From the NCBI GenBank assembly GCA_022702705.1, contig CM040421.1:5061090-5125089 (forward strand): 64,000 nucleotides of DNA, given 5' to 3'. Position 1 is the first letter of the stretch; the number at the start of each line of letters is the position of its first letter. Both the position numbers and the translations under genes were made by a program. The notes beneath the pieces were generated by a model that ran no database searches, was not told the DNA's origin, and worked only from the letters and a program-made list of their open reading frames with translations. This stretch comes from Papilionanthe hookeriana x Papilionanthe teres. Its lineage: Eukaryota; Streptophyta; Magnoliopsida; Asparagales; Orchidaceae. Shown here piece by piece: positions 47,096 to 60,560 of this stretch.

Positions 47096-47431
47096 TCATT
47101 CATTGTCAGACCAAAATTCTCTAACATGACTATTGTAATTTTGGTGAGGCTGGGTACAAGACAGTTTCTCCCCATTCCACACCCATTGATCCAACCAAAA
47201 ATTAATCTGACCCTCCCCCAAATCCCATATAAAAAGCTCCTCAGCCTGGTTCCTGATTTGCACTAGCTTGGTCCATAACCTTGATTCACCCAACTTGGGA
47301 GTGACAAGAGTGGGGTGAGCCCAAAGACAATCTTGGGCTCTAAACCTAATCCACAGCTTACATAGATTAATAGAACTTAAATGTGGGAAGCTCTTAAACC
47401 CCAGACCACCAACATAAAGAGGCTTGCACAA
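47096..47431 (-). pseudogene. LINE linker region after RT
   Basis: Reads MCKPLYVGGLGFKSF and NLCKLWIRFRAQDCLW, the conserved CKPxxxGGLGF stretch between RT and zf-RVT in plant LINEs. Separated from RT by a frame break. Confidence 0.8.
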
Positions 47432-47749
47432 TTTCTGCCATTGGAGCCAATGGAACTGTTTCTTCTGCCCAGCCCACAGGAAACTATTGAAAATCTTTCC
47501 CCATGTGGAATTGAGTACTCTTCTTCATAGTAAACATTTGGAGGGCATAGGAGGGAATATCAGTTAATATGCTTCTCAATAAGGTTATTCTCTCCCCATT
47601 GGACAGGAAAGAGTTTGTCCAGTATTGGAGTTGAGCCTTGATCTTGTCAATTACCTCATTAAACTGAATTTGTTTGGTTCTGCATTTAAGTAATTGCAGA
47701 CCAAGATAATCAATGGGAAGAGAGGCTAGGCTGAAACCAGAATACTCAG

Positions 47750-49150
47750 CTATCCAGTGCTTAATGTCAGTTTTGGCATTGACACTAACAGAGAATTGAC
47801 ATTTTTGTAAAGTTCCATACCGGAAGATTTTTTAAAATGTTTGAGGCCCTGATATATAGTTTTAACAGCAGGCTTAGAGGCATTAGAGAATATAATTAGA
47901 TCGGCGTATGAGAGATGACTGATACCAATATTAGATTTATGATGATAGACCAAGTGAGGAGAATTAGCAAACAGATTATCCAACAGCCTTAAGATGTATT
48001 CAAAAGCTAATATAAAGATAGTGGGGAGAGGGGGGTCACCTTGTTTGATGCTCGTAGTGGCACTAAAAAAGCCATGACTTTTGCCATTCATAAGAATTGA
48101 GTGAGCATTACACTTTAGCCATCTTCCAATTAATTGAAGGAAATTGGTTTGAAAGCCCCCAACAGAAAGAGTATCCAAAATGAATTCCCATTTGATTGTG
48201 TCACATGCCTTGTTAATGTTTAATTTGAATATCACATTATTCCCTCTGCATTTTCTATCTAAATCAAGCAGAAGTTTTTGTGCAAGCAATATGTTATCAG
48301 AAACGGTCCTCCCTTTTACAAATGCAACTTGGTTAGCTTTGATGAGGAGTTGTAGGTGTGGTTGAAGTCTGAAGACTAAGTTTTTACTAATTAACTTGGA
48401 GATGACATTGGTTAGGCTGATGGGTCTAAAATCCCCCCAAGTCTGTCTATATTTGTTCTTGGGTAACAAAATGATTATAGAAGCAGTGAAGTATTTTGGA
48501 GGATCAACACTTTGAAAGAAGCATTGGACAACCTGGATCACATCCTTATTGAATTTATCCCAGCTGGTTTTATAAAAAGTGGAAATGAATCCATCAGGCC
48601 CAGCTGATTTGTTCCCATCAATGGAGTCTAAGGTAGGTTTGATCTCATCTTCCAATGGCACCTGAGTTAAGTCTAGCCCATTAACATAAGCTTGACAAGC
48701 ATGAAAAAGAGAAGCCTCAATGGGAGTTCTAGAAGTCTGCCTGCTAGTGAAAAGCTTTTGAAAATGATCTACAACACCAGAAGTAATTTCCTCAACTGTA
48801 GTAACATTTTGCCAAGTTAATTTTGTAATGGAGAGAATCATATTGAATTTTCTCTTGTAGTTAATGCAAGCCAGATAAAAGCTTGCATTTCTGTCCCCAT
48901 CAGTAAATTTGGTAATATCAACCTTCTGTTTTAGAAAGGTGTCATGGTATCTGATATGTGGGAGCAGTTTCTCATTAGCTAGGTACATATCAGCTTCAGA
49001 ATTGTTGCCCATTTGTAAACCAGCCTCCATTTGATACACTACCTCCTCTGCTGCTTTTAGGTTCTCATGCACATTGCCAAACTTATCCCAATTCCAGGAT
49101 CTAAAGTGTGCAACAGCCTTCTTTTGAAAATCTGACAAGAACGGACCCAC
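47750..49150 (-). pseudogene. LINE reverse transcriptase
   Basis: An open stretch of 466 codons. Motifs in order: KSAGPDGFISTFYK, FTASIIILLPK, DFRPISLTNVISKLISK, QVAFVKGRTVSDNILLAQ, VIFKLNINKACDTIKWEFI (motif A, where the usual DxxKAYD reads NINKACD), SIKQGDPPLP, and SYADLIIFSNA. The catalytic YADD has lost one Asp (YAD-L at about 47901-47912). So both metal-binding sites are damaged. It would copy LINE RNA at a nicked target. Confidence 0.92.
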
Positions 49151-49160
49151 AATGCTTGAG

Positions 49161-51795
49161 CTTCAATAAAAATCATGTCTCATAGCTTGAAGTGGGTTAA
49201 GCTCTGTTGGTGATTCTCTACCCATTAGCGATGAGATCTAGGGTGTGTAGCGTACAAATCATCAGTCTTAACAGTTTTCCTCGTAAGGCTGTGACAAGAT
49301 TTATTTAGTATGTCTGGCATAAGGTGCGACCCGTCTAAGGCAATGACCTAACCGAGCGACTAAGAAATGAGAAGTATAAGACTTGAGTTAGGCTATAGCA
49401 TAATCTCTTTATAATCATACATCAATTAACTATTTTTGTATTTGTAAATTGATGTAAAGAGGTTTCTCTTTGATCGATCAAACCCCTGATAACTGCTTGA
49501 TTCAAGTATGTATAGTTAAAAAAATAGACTCAAAGGTATGACAAGCATAAAGAAATATGATTTCAACATTTTATAAAAAAAATATAAATTTTATAGAAGT
49601 GGAGGCAGGAAACACTAAAATACATACGATTATGAATTGCTGTAAAAAGGATCAAGGCAAGTTTTTGTGTCATCTAGTGTGATGTAGCCAGAGTAGAGAA
49701 GTCTATCTAGGACAAATCCTCTACCAAAAATTAATGACTCATCATGAAGATGTGATTTAACAATCCTTAGACTTGAAGTAGACCAGCTATCAATTCATCT
49801 AGATCTCGGTGAATCCAGAGATTCAATCCAAACTAGCCTTCACCTGCTATTCCAATGAAACAATGTTGTCCTTTAGCTTCTGACATCTTCCTCCAAGTCT
49901 GTGATTTGGCCTTTCATCTCCAATGCTTTAGATTACACCTGAGCCAAAGCATCACCTAACTCCAATCTTTTTGCAATATTTGAGAAATCCTCCCTATTCC
50001 AATCAAACTCACAAGAGGTTACCAGTTCATATAACAAATTAGCTACACCCTCTAAGAGATTCATTCAAAAATTATGAGATGGTCTTGTGGATGACCATGA
50101 ATCACTAACATTGTTCGATGAATTATTCATAAGAATTTGGTAGGTCAGTACAGGATCCTTTCATTCACACCTTGATCCTCTGAAATCGAGGGGCACAAAA
50201 AAAAAAACACTGAAGCTAGTGAGACCCCCCTTAGAACCAAACCATCAATAGTGAAATCTTGTACTGGGAGAACAAGCATGATGTCCAACTGAAAGGCCTC
50301 CAAGTCACTAGTCTCTATTAGCTCACTCTGGTCCGACACGAAGAAGAGAGGAAGAGAAGAAATAAAAATAATAGGCCCACACATCAATTTATAGAATTTT
50401 AGATATGTCAATTTATCTATGCATATCATAATAAAAGCAAATATGTCGTAAAGATGAAGTGAAAAAAATGAAGGTGAAACCAACCAATAACTTTGCTTTT
50501 ATTCATGATTAAAAAATTAAAAAATTTTCTAACTTCTTACAAAGTGTTCAAGAAACAAAAGAAATATTTTTAAGTATTAAAATATGCCAAGGCCAAGTTA
50601 TACAATTCACAATTCTTTGTTATCCTCACAACTCTCTTGTTCCTCTCCCTCCTCCGAGTCTGACATCAGAGTGGCAAATTTATCCATGTTATTTCACTCG
50701 TAAGAGACCAACTTTGCCTTCACGATTCAGCTGGCGTCGTAGGCAACCCCTTCTCTAAGCTTCACAACAAGAATTTCCACCTATTCCTGATGAGAGAAGT
50801 GCCCAGGAAAAAGCTCATTAGATGTCTTCATTGTGGCATCTTCTTTTGCATGACTCAGTTTTCCTTTCATTGCCTCAGTGCCTCGTATTTGGCTATCGAA
50901 ACCCATCCTTACACTACCTTTATCATTTCCTCAACTGTTGCTAGCTTTTCCTTTTTCTCTACTCTTTCTTTTTGTTCCTAGAGAACCATCGTCGATTGGA
51001 AGTGAGAAGCCTTCCAGGATATCAATTGATATCTTTCAATCATTCACTACAAACCCGAAAGGTTGTGCTCCATACGTACCCACTCATAAACATGAGACCA
51101 AATGACATCTGTAAGAGTCAAAGGGTAAAGAGCTACAATAAGAGAGTCAGAATACAAATCATTCTTAAGATTGATTAAGACAAACTGACTATCTGAAGTT
51201 GTTGCTAATCCTCTTTCCCTCATATTGTAATCTTATGCTTCTTTTGAGACAGGGGAGGCAAGTCACTTAGATCGGTCAAGGTGTCTTCTATTGACCTCAC
51301 TTTTGTGAGGACTCACTCCACTTACCTCACCAATGATCCTAAACTAGGATTGTACCTTTTGTGACCCTACCAGGACAAATCTCAAACCTCCAACCTTAAA
51401 GTTAGTGAAGTATAATCTCAACACGTTTAGTGCATGAGCATTGAATTGAATTTTTAGTTAAGAAAAAACACCAGTATTATCACATTTAATTGGAATGTGT
51501 TCTAATCTAAGCTCACAATATTCAAGTTCTTGTTATAACCATAGAACATGAGCAAAAGAACTACCTACATTTATGTACTCAGCTTTTGTAAAAGATAAAG
51601 CAACAAAATTTTACTTCACGAAGGACCAATATATAAAAGAAGATCATAAAAATTGAGATGTTCCAGAAGTACATTTTTTATCAACCTTACAATTAGTATA
51701 AATAGTATAAAAAAAGTAACCATACATGATAAAGAGTTTTTAAGATACTACAGACCAAACCTATATGAACTTATTGTTAGCCGCTAAAATTTTTT
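49161..51795. other. Mostly unannotatable; possible decayed gag-like remnants on minus strand
   Basis: Broken minus-strand frames hint at an old retroelement ORF. One around 50060-49880 reads like a coiled coil (IAKRLELGDALAQV, ALEMKGQITDLEEDV). Another, about 50960-50800, reads EEMIKVVLGWVSIAKYEALR. None is open for long and I cannot assign a family. The frame at 50483-50145 has no recognisable domain. Confidence 0.25.
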
Positions 51796-51887
51796 ATTTA
51801 ATTATATATATCTATGTATGTATGTATATATATATATCTATGTATGTATGTATCTATATATATCTATGTATGTATGTATATATATAC

Positions 51888-51955
<68 letters not shown>
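51795..51955. repeat. (TATG)n and (TA)n microsatellite
   Basis: Alternating TATCTATGTATGTATG units followed by a pure TA run. Confidence 0.95.
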
Positions 51956-51956
<1 letters not shown>

Positions 51957-53628
51957 AGTTATAGAATTTCAAAATTAACATTTAATTTTAAAATATGAAA
52001 TCAAACCAATCTCATACATGCAATAGTTTAAATAATCGAGCACTACACCACAAGCCATGTACCTATCCTGAAGAACGGATAAATTGCTTGGTGAGGCTTG
52101 ATCAAATAAACTTAAGTATCAATGACATTTGTTTAGTCTACGAACCTATGTTGACCGACAAATTCCCCTATCTAATATGAAGCAACTAGATAGGGTTTAT
52201 ATTACCTGGGTTCTTAAAGTTTCCTATAAGGGCAAAACCCTATAGTAAATTACATCCTAAATGACTGAAGTCACTCCATAAAACTCTCGATTTAGATCAG
52301 GAAATATTATTTTCATGACTTCTAAAAGGTAGGATTCTTAAAGTAGTGTGTGGGGGAATGCCAATAGGGAAAGGTGCAAATGTGGAACATTTATTTTCGA
52401 AATCCAAAGGAAGAAAAGTAGGGGAAGTCACTGATCCTAAGGCAAATCTTGGAAACTCCCCAACCTATCCTAAGGTTTGGTTTCAATTTAGAAGAAATAT
52501 GATCATATTTTTCATCATGCAATTTTATTAGTTAGGGCTTACATTTGCATAATAGTGATTTTGCAAATAGCCTGAAAGATAGAAGGATTTATGTCATATT
52601 TGATGACAGCCTCAGAGTCCAAAGATGAGTTAGGGCTTATATTACACGAGGTGCAAAGACCTAAAGAGATAAGTTGAGGATTTATGTTGCACTAGGAAAA
52701 CTACCTAAAAGTCCTATGGCATATTATTTATTTCTAAGGAAGATTTGTTGTTGTAGAGTTATATGATTCCTCATCGTGCTACTCACAATTTATGTTTTGA
52801 GCTCCTCATTGTACCAAGTTTAGTTTTAGATGTGTCAAATGTAAGAGGTTTAGAGAAGTATCATGGTTTTGAGTTCAAGTTTTCTAATGTATCAAGTTTT
52901 GATGTCAAATGTCTTATTAAAGGAGAATTTAAGTTGCTTATAACGACACCGGTTAGGATCCCACGGTTCCCTCATTCCGGCGCCACTATTTTCTTCAGAT
53001 TCGCTTAATCTAGATGAATTTACCAAATTTAAATTAATGAATTCAATACTTTCATCCAGGCCGTGGGAAATCTCGTTAGCAGCCATAGGTTGCCTCGTTC
53101 GAGGGATTTTCGATCATCCAAAGATACGTTTTAATTTAGTTACAATTGTTGTGTTTCGTTTTGTTTGTGATTAAATTTTAAGTTGTTTTATATTTTTGCT
53201 TGTTGTGAATCATTATTTGGTTTTGATCTTTGGTTTTGTGTCCATCCTAAAAGTTTTAGTTTTGACATGTAAGTTTGGTTTTGTTGTTTTCATATGCAGG
53301 TTTATAAGCAAGAAAGTGCAGTAAAGTCAATGCAGGGAAGGAAAGTACCGTAAAGTAAAGTATTGTAACTGTAAAAGCGTACCAGTCCTCTTCTAGCACT
53401 ACAGCTGAATGATTAGTTTTTGGCATTGTATATATAATTTTGTAGGGAATCAAAATTGCATGAAAGAAGAGCACGAAGTACGGTTTTAAAGCATGCCTAC
53501 CGAATCAGAACTTGGTGGTTTCCTATTTGTTCATGTAGAGGATTTCTTTCTTTAATAAAGTATAATAACTCCAGTTGCCCTCCAAGATATCCAGAAGACT
53601 TGTGAAAAGATCCGAGGAACACCCAAGT

Positions 53629-54239
<611 letters not shown>

Positions 54240-54658
54240 ATCCTAGACATTTCACAACCCTTTTGAATCATCTCGAGTTCATTTGAACTTATTATATTGC
54301 TAAATAATTCATCTACATTATTCCCTCATATTCAGTGAACCTTGATGTTTTAATCATCCCTTTAAATGGGGCAGTCGTCTTTTGACGTTTTACTTATGAA
54401 TTATGCAGGTGAAGGCCTTTGAAGACAAATTGATTTATTAAGAATTTTAGCCAATTATTTTAGAGTTGGGCTTGTAGTGTTTCAAAATTATTTGAAGTTG
54501 ATTATATTTCATTTTTTAAACCTCACTAGTCCAATCTGGATTAAGTCTAATTCATTACTAAGCCCTTAAAACTTAATGGACAGATTTGTAATTTTAGGAA
54601 AAGTTAACTTCAGTGTCATTTAATCCTTATCAAATGTTTTAATTCTAATATTATTTTA

Positions 54659-54887
54659 ACAAAGTATAATAAATCCAGTTGCCCTCCAAGATATCCAAAA
54701 GACTTGTGAAAAGATCCGAGGAACACCCTAGATAGGCCCGTCAAAACGGCTCATTGTTCACGAGCAGCTCATGATTGGCTTATTAAGAAGCTCGTGCACG
54801 GCTCGTTCGCTAATTTAATGAGCCGAACACAAACAAAAATTTTTTCGTTCATGTTCTGCTCATTTTGGCTCGAAATATTACTCATCA

Positions 54888-54922
<35 letters not shown>

Positions 54923-55690
54923 TGATGAGTAGTATTTTTAAAAAATTTAATTGAATACAATACTACAATGATGTATAATTAATTAAAAGTATTAATTAAG
55001 AAAATAGAATAAAAATTATTAAATTAGATTCAAATGATGTTTTAATATAAACAATAATTTTTAAATCTTGCTCCAATCCTTAACATCTTATGGGTACGTA
55101 ATTAGGATTGTCAAAGCAACTCTTTGTTCGTGAACGACTCATGTTTAACTCGTGTTTGACTAGCTAAGAAAATGAGCCGAACACGAACACACTTTTTGAG
55201 CTCAAAATATAAACGAGCTGAACACGAGTTGAGCTTAGCTTGCTCGTGTTCGGCTCGTTTACACCCCTAACCCTAGACATTTCACAACCTTTTTGAATCA
55301 TCTCGAGTTCATTTGAACTTGTTATATTACTAAATAATTCATCCACATTATACCCTTATGTTCAGTGAACCATGATGTTTTAATCCTCCCTTTAAATGGG
55401 GTAATCGTCATTTGACATTTTACATATGAATTATGTGGGTGAAGGCCTTTGAGGGCAAATTGATTTATTAAAAATTTTAGCTAATTATTTTAGAGTTAGG
55501 CTTATAGTGTTTCAAAGTTGTTTGAAGTTGATTATATTTTATTTTTTAAACCTCACTAGTCCAATTTGGATTAAGTTTAATTCGCTACTAAGCCCTTAAA
55601 ACTTAATTGGTAGATTTGTAATTTTAGGAAAAGTTAACTTCAGTTTCATTTAATCCTTATCAAATGTTTTAATTCTAATATTATTTTTCT
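54659..55690. repeat. Internal tandem duplication in copy B, unit 2
   Basis: Starts ACAAAGTATAATAAATCCAG. Shorter than unit 1 mainly because its (TA)n run is shorter. Both units end AATTCTAATATTATTTT. Confidence 0.88.
54733..55269 (+). mobile_element. hAT-type MITE, copy in unit 2 (537 bp)
   Basis: Left end TAGGCCCGTCAAAACGG, right end ..CGTTTACACCCCTA; on the minus strand the right end reads TAGGGGTGTAAACGAGCC. Flanked by a perfect 8-bp duplication ACCCTAGA (54725-54732, 55270-55277), the hAT signature. Copy A has the empty site (CCCTAAAC at about 15781-15789). Confidence 0.88.
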
Positions 55691-57199
55691 TAAGTTCTTC
55701 TAGTCACTAGAAGCTCCCAAAACTAATTTTATAATTTTTTGACTTATACTTTAATTATTAATGTTTTTTAATGTCAAAAATACCATTTTACTTAAAAAAT
55801 CCATTTTAGTGGGTAAATTAATTCCGATTGACTTAAAGTTTTTATGGAGAGTTCCTCTGTTCATTATTCACTGTGTGAAATGTTTTTTATGATTTTTTCC
55901 ATTTATATGTTAATTATATAATTTTAAATGATTTTAATGAGTTAATTACCATTAGTGCAGTTTTTAATTATTTAAATCCATTTGATATTTTTCCTAGTCT
56001 TCTGACTACAGTGAACCTACCAAAATAAGTTTTGCATTTTTCTGATTTATATTTTATTATTATAATTTTTAAACCAAAACAGAGAGGATTAACAAGAAAA
56101 TTAGGGATCTCTAGCTAGAGATGTCCCGTGACCTTGGAAAAATCAGAGAATATCTCTAATCACAGATCCTTTAAGTCCTCCAAACCTCATGCGACGGTGA
56201 AATATTTTTGTTATGTTATGACTTAAACAAGGTTTACTGTATTTAATCAATTTAAATATATATATAAGTCAAATGACCTCAAATTTATCTCCACATTATT
56301 CTCCTCTGGTCACTGAGTAACAAGATATTTTTATTTTATTTTTGTGATTTTTCTACTCTAAGTTATGCATTTTTTAAGGTTTACTGAATTAAATAAATAC
56401 AAAATACCCATATTTTTCTACTTAAACACGCAACCGCCACCTCATCCTACGATGCTCCAAAGGACCACACGTCGCTCCGCCATTTGACGCTGCCATCCAC
56501 GTATCTGCTGACTCGGCCCGCGCTTTATGCACCGAGAGATCGTTCAACGCCATCTGAGTCTTCCAAGTGATACGTCATCGTCCCCAACTAGTTCATCCCG
56601 CATACCGTCCACACAAGAACCTTAAGATCTCAAGCTAGACTTGACCAAATCACCTCAAAGTTTGTTTCTATAAACGCATCTAGTCATGACAAACACATCT
56701 ATATCTTTCATACGGTATGAAATACAATATGCAATTTTATAGACCCAAATTGAGCTCAGTTTAGGGGGAGAGTTTAATACCTTGGTCTGAGAGGTGTAGC
56801 CTCAATTAGAAGTGTTCAAAACGTTTTTTGTGACCTCGTGAAGCTCCTGTAAGCACCAATTTGAGCACTTGTTGGGTCTACACCAAAACTTGATTAGGAA
56901 GGGATTTCAGGTCTGATGGAAGTTTAGGTTAGAGAGGCTCTATGATGGGGCATATTTAGGAGATCGTCTTCGTTTGGTCAGGGGATGGTGAGGAGGAACT
57001 TAATTTGAAGCTTGGTTCACTGTGGTGGAGTGACAGAAGATGTCATGGTTTTGGCTGATTTTGAGCTAAAAAATTGAGCTAAGGAAGTGGAGGGAATGGC
57101 TGGGAAATAGTGGGCTTGCACTCAGGGAATCTTGGAAAAGCTCTGAAAGCAATTGGGCAGAGTCTCCCAGGGTTTTGTGGATTCTCTCCTTTTGTCCGT

Positions 57200-58750
57200 G
57201 AAGAGGTGAGGTTTAAATAAACTTGGAAGGAGTGGCTGGCAAGACTTCATTTCAGGTGCACTGAGCTGCCTATGTGGAGGGTTTAGCGGTGCAATGGCCA
57301 ATTGGAGTTGGACAACTTGGATGGGTGAGTTTGGGTTTGGATTTAAATGAGGTGGCTCTCAATTTGGGGTTCTCTGGCTACTAGGCCAGTCGGTCAGGCC
57401 TGAGCTGGTGGTCAGGTCGTCAAGTGAGCTGGTGGGGAGGTTTAAATGTGATAAATTTGGTTGGTGATGGCTTTGGGTAAAGTTCTCCTTGGTTTAGCCA
57501 TTTAAGGGAGGCAATCCCCTAAATTGGAAGACCCTTGGTCCATGGCTCCTTTAGGTTGGGCTAAGTGGATCTAGACCAGTCCATAAGGTCCAAATTTTTA
57601 CTTTGGTGGGCTTCACTTGATTAATTTGGCTAGGTTTGGGTGACATTGGATCTTAGTTAAAATTTGGGACAATGGGGTCAAGGTTGGGCTAAGTTGGGCT
57701 TGGGCTTGAGTTGGATCAAATTGATTGTTTATATTGATGTGAATTAGTGTCATGAACGGTTTAGAAAAGCATTGGGGTGATTTTGAATTGGTTTGGAAGG
57801 TCAATTTGGTGAAAATTGGCATGTGATCAAATTTGGGGACTTTAGGTTAGGCTTGTGTTTGGATTGAACTAGGGTTTGGATAAGGTACAATTAATGGTTC
57901 AATTTGGTCTAAAAGAATGTTATGAAGGGTTTTGAACATGAATTGGGTGGAAATTTTTGGGTTAGGAGCCTCAATTTAATGACATTAGGGCATATCGTTA
58001 GTTTAGAGCAAAATTGGGTATTTTGGCTTGAGTTGGATTTGGGTGATGTTTGGGCTCAAATGTGGATCAATTGGAAGACCAATTTGGTTTTTTTGTAATG
58101 TTAGGAATAGTTTGGAATTCAAAATTAGGGAAATTGACTTGATCATAGGGTTCAATTTGGGGGAATTTAGGTACATGGTAAAAATTGGGGCTTTTTTATT
58201 TGGGTTGAAATTAGGTTTGAAAATTGATTTAATTGGGCTTGGATTTGGTTTGGATTGTGATTAGGGATGATGAATTTTGATTTGGAATTGAAATTGGGGA
58301 GGATTGATGCCAATTGAGTGGACATTATGGGTAATTTGGGCATTTTGAGCTTAAAGGGGCAATTCGGGTTTTTTTGTTAAAATATGTCAATTTGGTCAAA
58401 CTAGGCTTAATGAAGTGGTTCAAATTGATTTTTGGATTATTTGGAATGATTTTTGAAATTATGGGAATTTTTGGAAATTTGTGTATTTTTGTCATGAGGG
58501 GTATTTCGATCATTTTGGCTAATTTTGGGGCTTTTTGGGAATTTTGGTCAATTTGGGTGTCTTGGTCAATTTGAGTGGTGAAGAATACTTTGGAACGGTT
58601 TTGGAGGGAATTGGGTAATTTGGGCAATTTTGGGAATTTTTGTCAAAATTAGGGTTTGGAGGTGGTTTGGTAATTTGGGAGAAGTTTAGAGGCTAAGGGG
58701 GTCAAAGTTGGAATTTTGGTAAGATTTGGGTTAATTGAAGGATGCCAACC
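57200..58750. repeat. G-biased, C-poor tract of copy B
   Basis: The plus strand is dominated by TTTGGG, AATTGGG and GGTTTGG words, with few C. The same tract is in copy A (18500-19900). It is a low-complexity sequence; reverse-strand frames rich in Pro, Asn, Lys and Ile across it are not genes. Confidence 0.8.
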
Positions 58751-59223
58751 CTCTTGAGCCATGAACCAAGGAAAATCCCATTTTGGATCCTCCATGTGTT
58801 GGTCCTAGCCAAACCTTAGCCTAGTGCTAAGAGCTTGGAGAACCACCTACATGAGTTTCCAAAAAAGTAGGGGATCAAATTGAGGAAGTTTGGTTTAGGG
58901 TTTGGGTAGTGAGTTTAAGTGTAGTTTAGGTGTGGGTGTGTGTGCAAGCCTAACCAAGACCAAATCACCCATGATTTACCCTAAGTCTTGACCATCCTAT
59001 AGAGGACTCCCCTTGAGCTTCATTGTGCTTAGCCTCATCCTACTAAGTGCTAGAGGTTATCCTTAAGCATGTGAAACTCCAAGTAGAGCAAAGATGTATT
59101 TTGAATTTCTAGGGGTGGGGGATTCCATCACTAGTCTTCTAAGATAGTCACCAGGAAAGTCCTATAGTTAGACCCTAGGTTCTTCTAAAGGAAGACTAGA
59201 CCTCAACAAAAGTGAAGTCAACA

Positions 59224-60140
59224 CTTAGATATTGAGTTATTCGCTTAACGATAGTTAAATGAGACTTCTTAGGGTTACCTTGAAACGAGCACACACACAT
59301 AAATTATACATAATGTCAGATCTACTAGTTATATGGTATAATAGTGAACCAATCATGTTCCTGTAAAGTTTATTATCTATAGAATTTACATATTCATCTA
59401 AGTCTACTTTTGTAGTTTGGCTCATTGCGGTCTTACTAAATTTAATTTTTCTATAGTCAAGTCATTCAAGTAATTCATTTGTGTATTTAACTTTACATAT
59501 ATTGATGTCATCATCCTTTTTAACTTTATTTGAATACCTAAAAATAATTTTAGTTCACTCATCATGCTCATTTTGAATTCCTTACTCATCATTGAAGAAA
59601 CTTCATGACATAAAGTTTCCTTTGAGCTTCCAAATAAAAATCATCTAAATAAATTTGAACAATAATTATGTCAACTCCTATTTTCTTAAGAAAGTTGTGG
59701 TGTCTACTCTACCTTTATTAAAATTATTTTCTAGTAAGAAATTACTAAGACCATCATACCAAGGTTTAGGAGCTTGTTTCAATCCATATACGGTTTTCTC
59801 TAATTTGTATACATGATATGGATGATAAATATTCTCAAATACTAGGGGTTGTTTTACATGAACTTTTTATTCTATAAATCCATTTAAAAATGCTTCCTTT
59901 AGACCCATTTGAAAATTTTTGAAATCTTTATAGCAAGCAAAAGCAAGGAGAAGCCTAATGGCTTCTAATCAAGCCACAGGAGCAAATGATTCTTCGAAAT
60001 CTATTCCTCCTATTTGATTATACCTCAAGCCACAAGCCTAGTTTTATTTCTAATGATATAACATGATCGTTGAGTTTATTTTTATAAACTCATTTTTGTT
60101 CCAACTTCATTGCGATCTTTGGGCCTTGGGACTAGTTCCC
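59224..60140 (-). pseudogene. SIRE-like RT and partial RNase H
   Basis: Minus-strand pieces: GIDFEESFAPVA, LEAIRLLLAFACYKDFKNFQM, then GLKEAFLNGF, where motif A DVK reads GLK and so loses its Asp. Next come VYKLEKTVYGLKQAPKPWY and FLLENNFNKGRVDTTTF; the YVDD motif reads YLDDF. The end is MIGSLLYLTTSRSDIM and CARFQGNPKKSHLTIVKRI, which breaks off at 59224. Confidence 0.85.
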
Positions 60141-60560
60141 AAGATCACTTCTTTAACTTTTTTCAATTCACCTTGCATGGGTATAATTCAAAAATTATCA
60201 TGTAGAGCTTCATCAATATTTTGAGGTTCTATTTCAGATAAAAAGTAGAGTGATTAATTTCTTCTCTAGCTTTATTAATATCTTGAGATGAATCTCATAT
60301 GATTAGATCTTTGGGTGATTTTATGCATACTTCCATTATCCTTGTTTGCTTATTAATTACTCTATAAGTTATACCATGGGATGAATATTCAAGAAAAATT
60401 ATATCATAGATTTTTTGTCAATTTTTTTTCCAATTGATCTTTTCCATTATTTAATACGAAACAAAGACAAACACATGCATGAAAGTATGAAATTTTAGGT
60501 TTATTCCCTTAAATAACTTATAGTGAGTTTTCTTTTAGATATGTTTTAACTTTACTCTAT

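Larger units (their letters stand above)
45890..49160 (-). mobile_element. 5'-truncated L1-type LINE
   Basis: Minus-strand non-LTR retrotransposon with RT, zf-RVT and RNase H domains in order, but no endonuclease domain upstream; homology stops near 49150-49160. Its 3' UTR (46050-45890) ends at ATGCTTGCCTCTTAACAC, directly followed by a compound microsatellite. Several stops and frameshifts separate the domains. Confidence 0.88.

Noticed and set aside
20307..52148. Copies A and B as the two LTRs of one giant element enclosing the bHLH gene
   Set aside because: No PBS or PPT beside either inner edge, and the copies are too diverged for paired LTRs of one insertion.
58325..58627. 100-codon Pro/Asn/Lys/Ile-rich reverse frame in copy B
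   Set aside because: A by-product of the G-biased low-complexity tract, not conserved as a frame in copy A.
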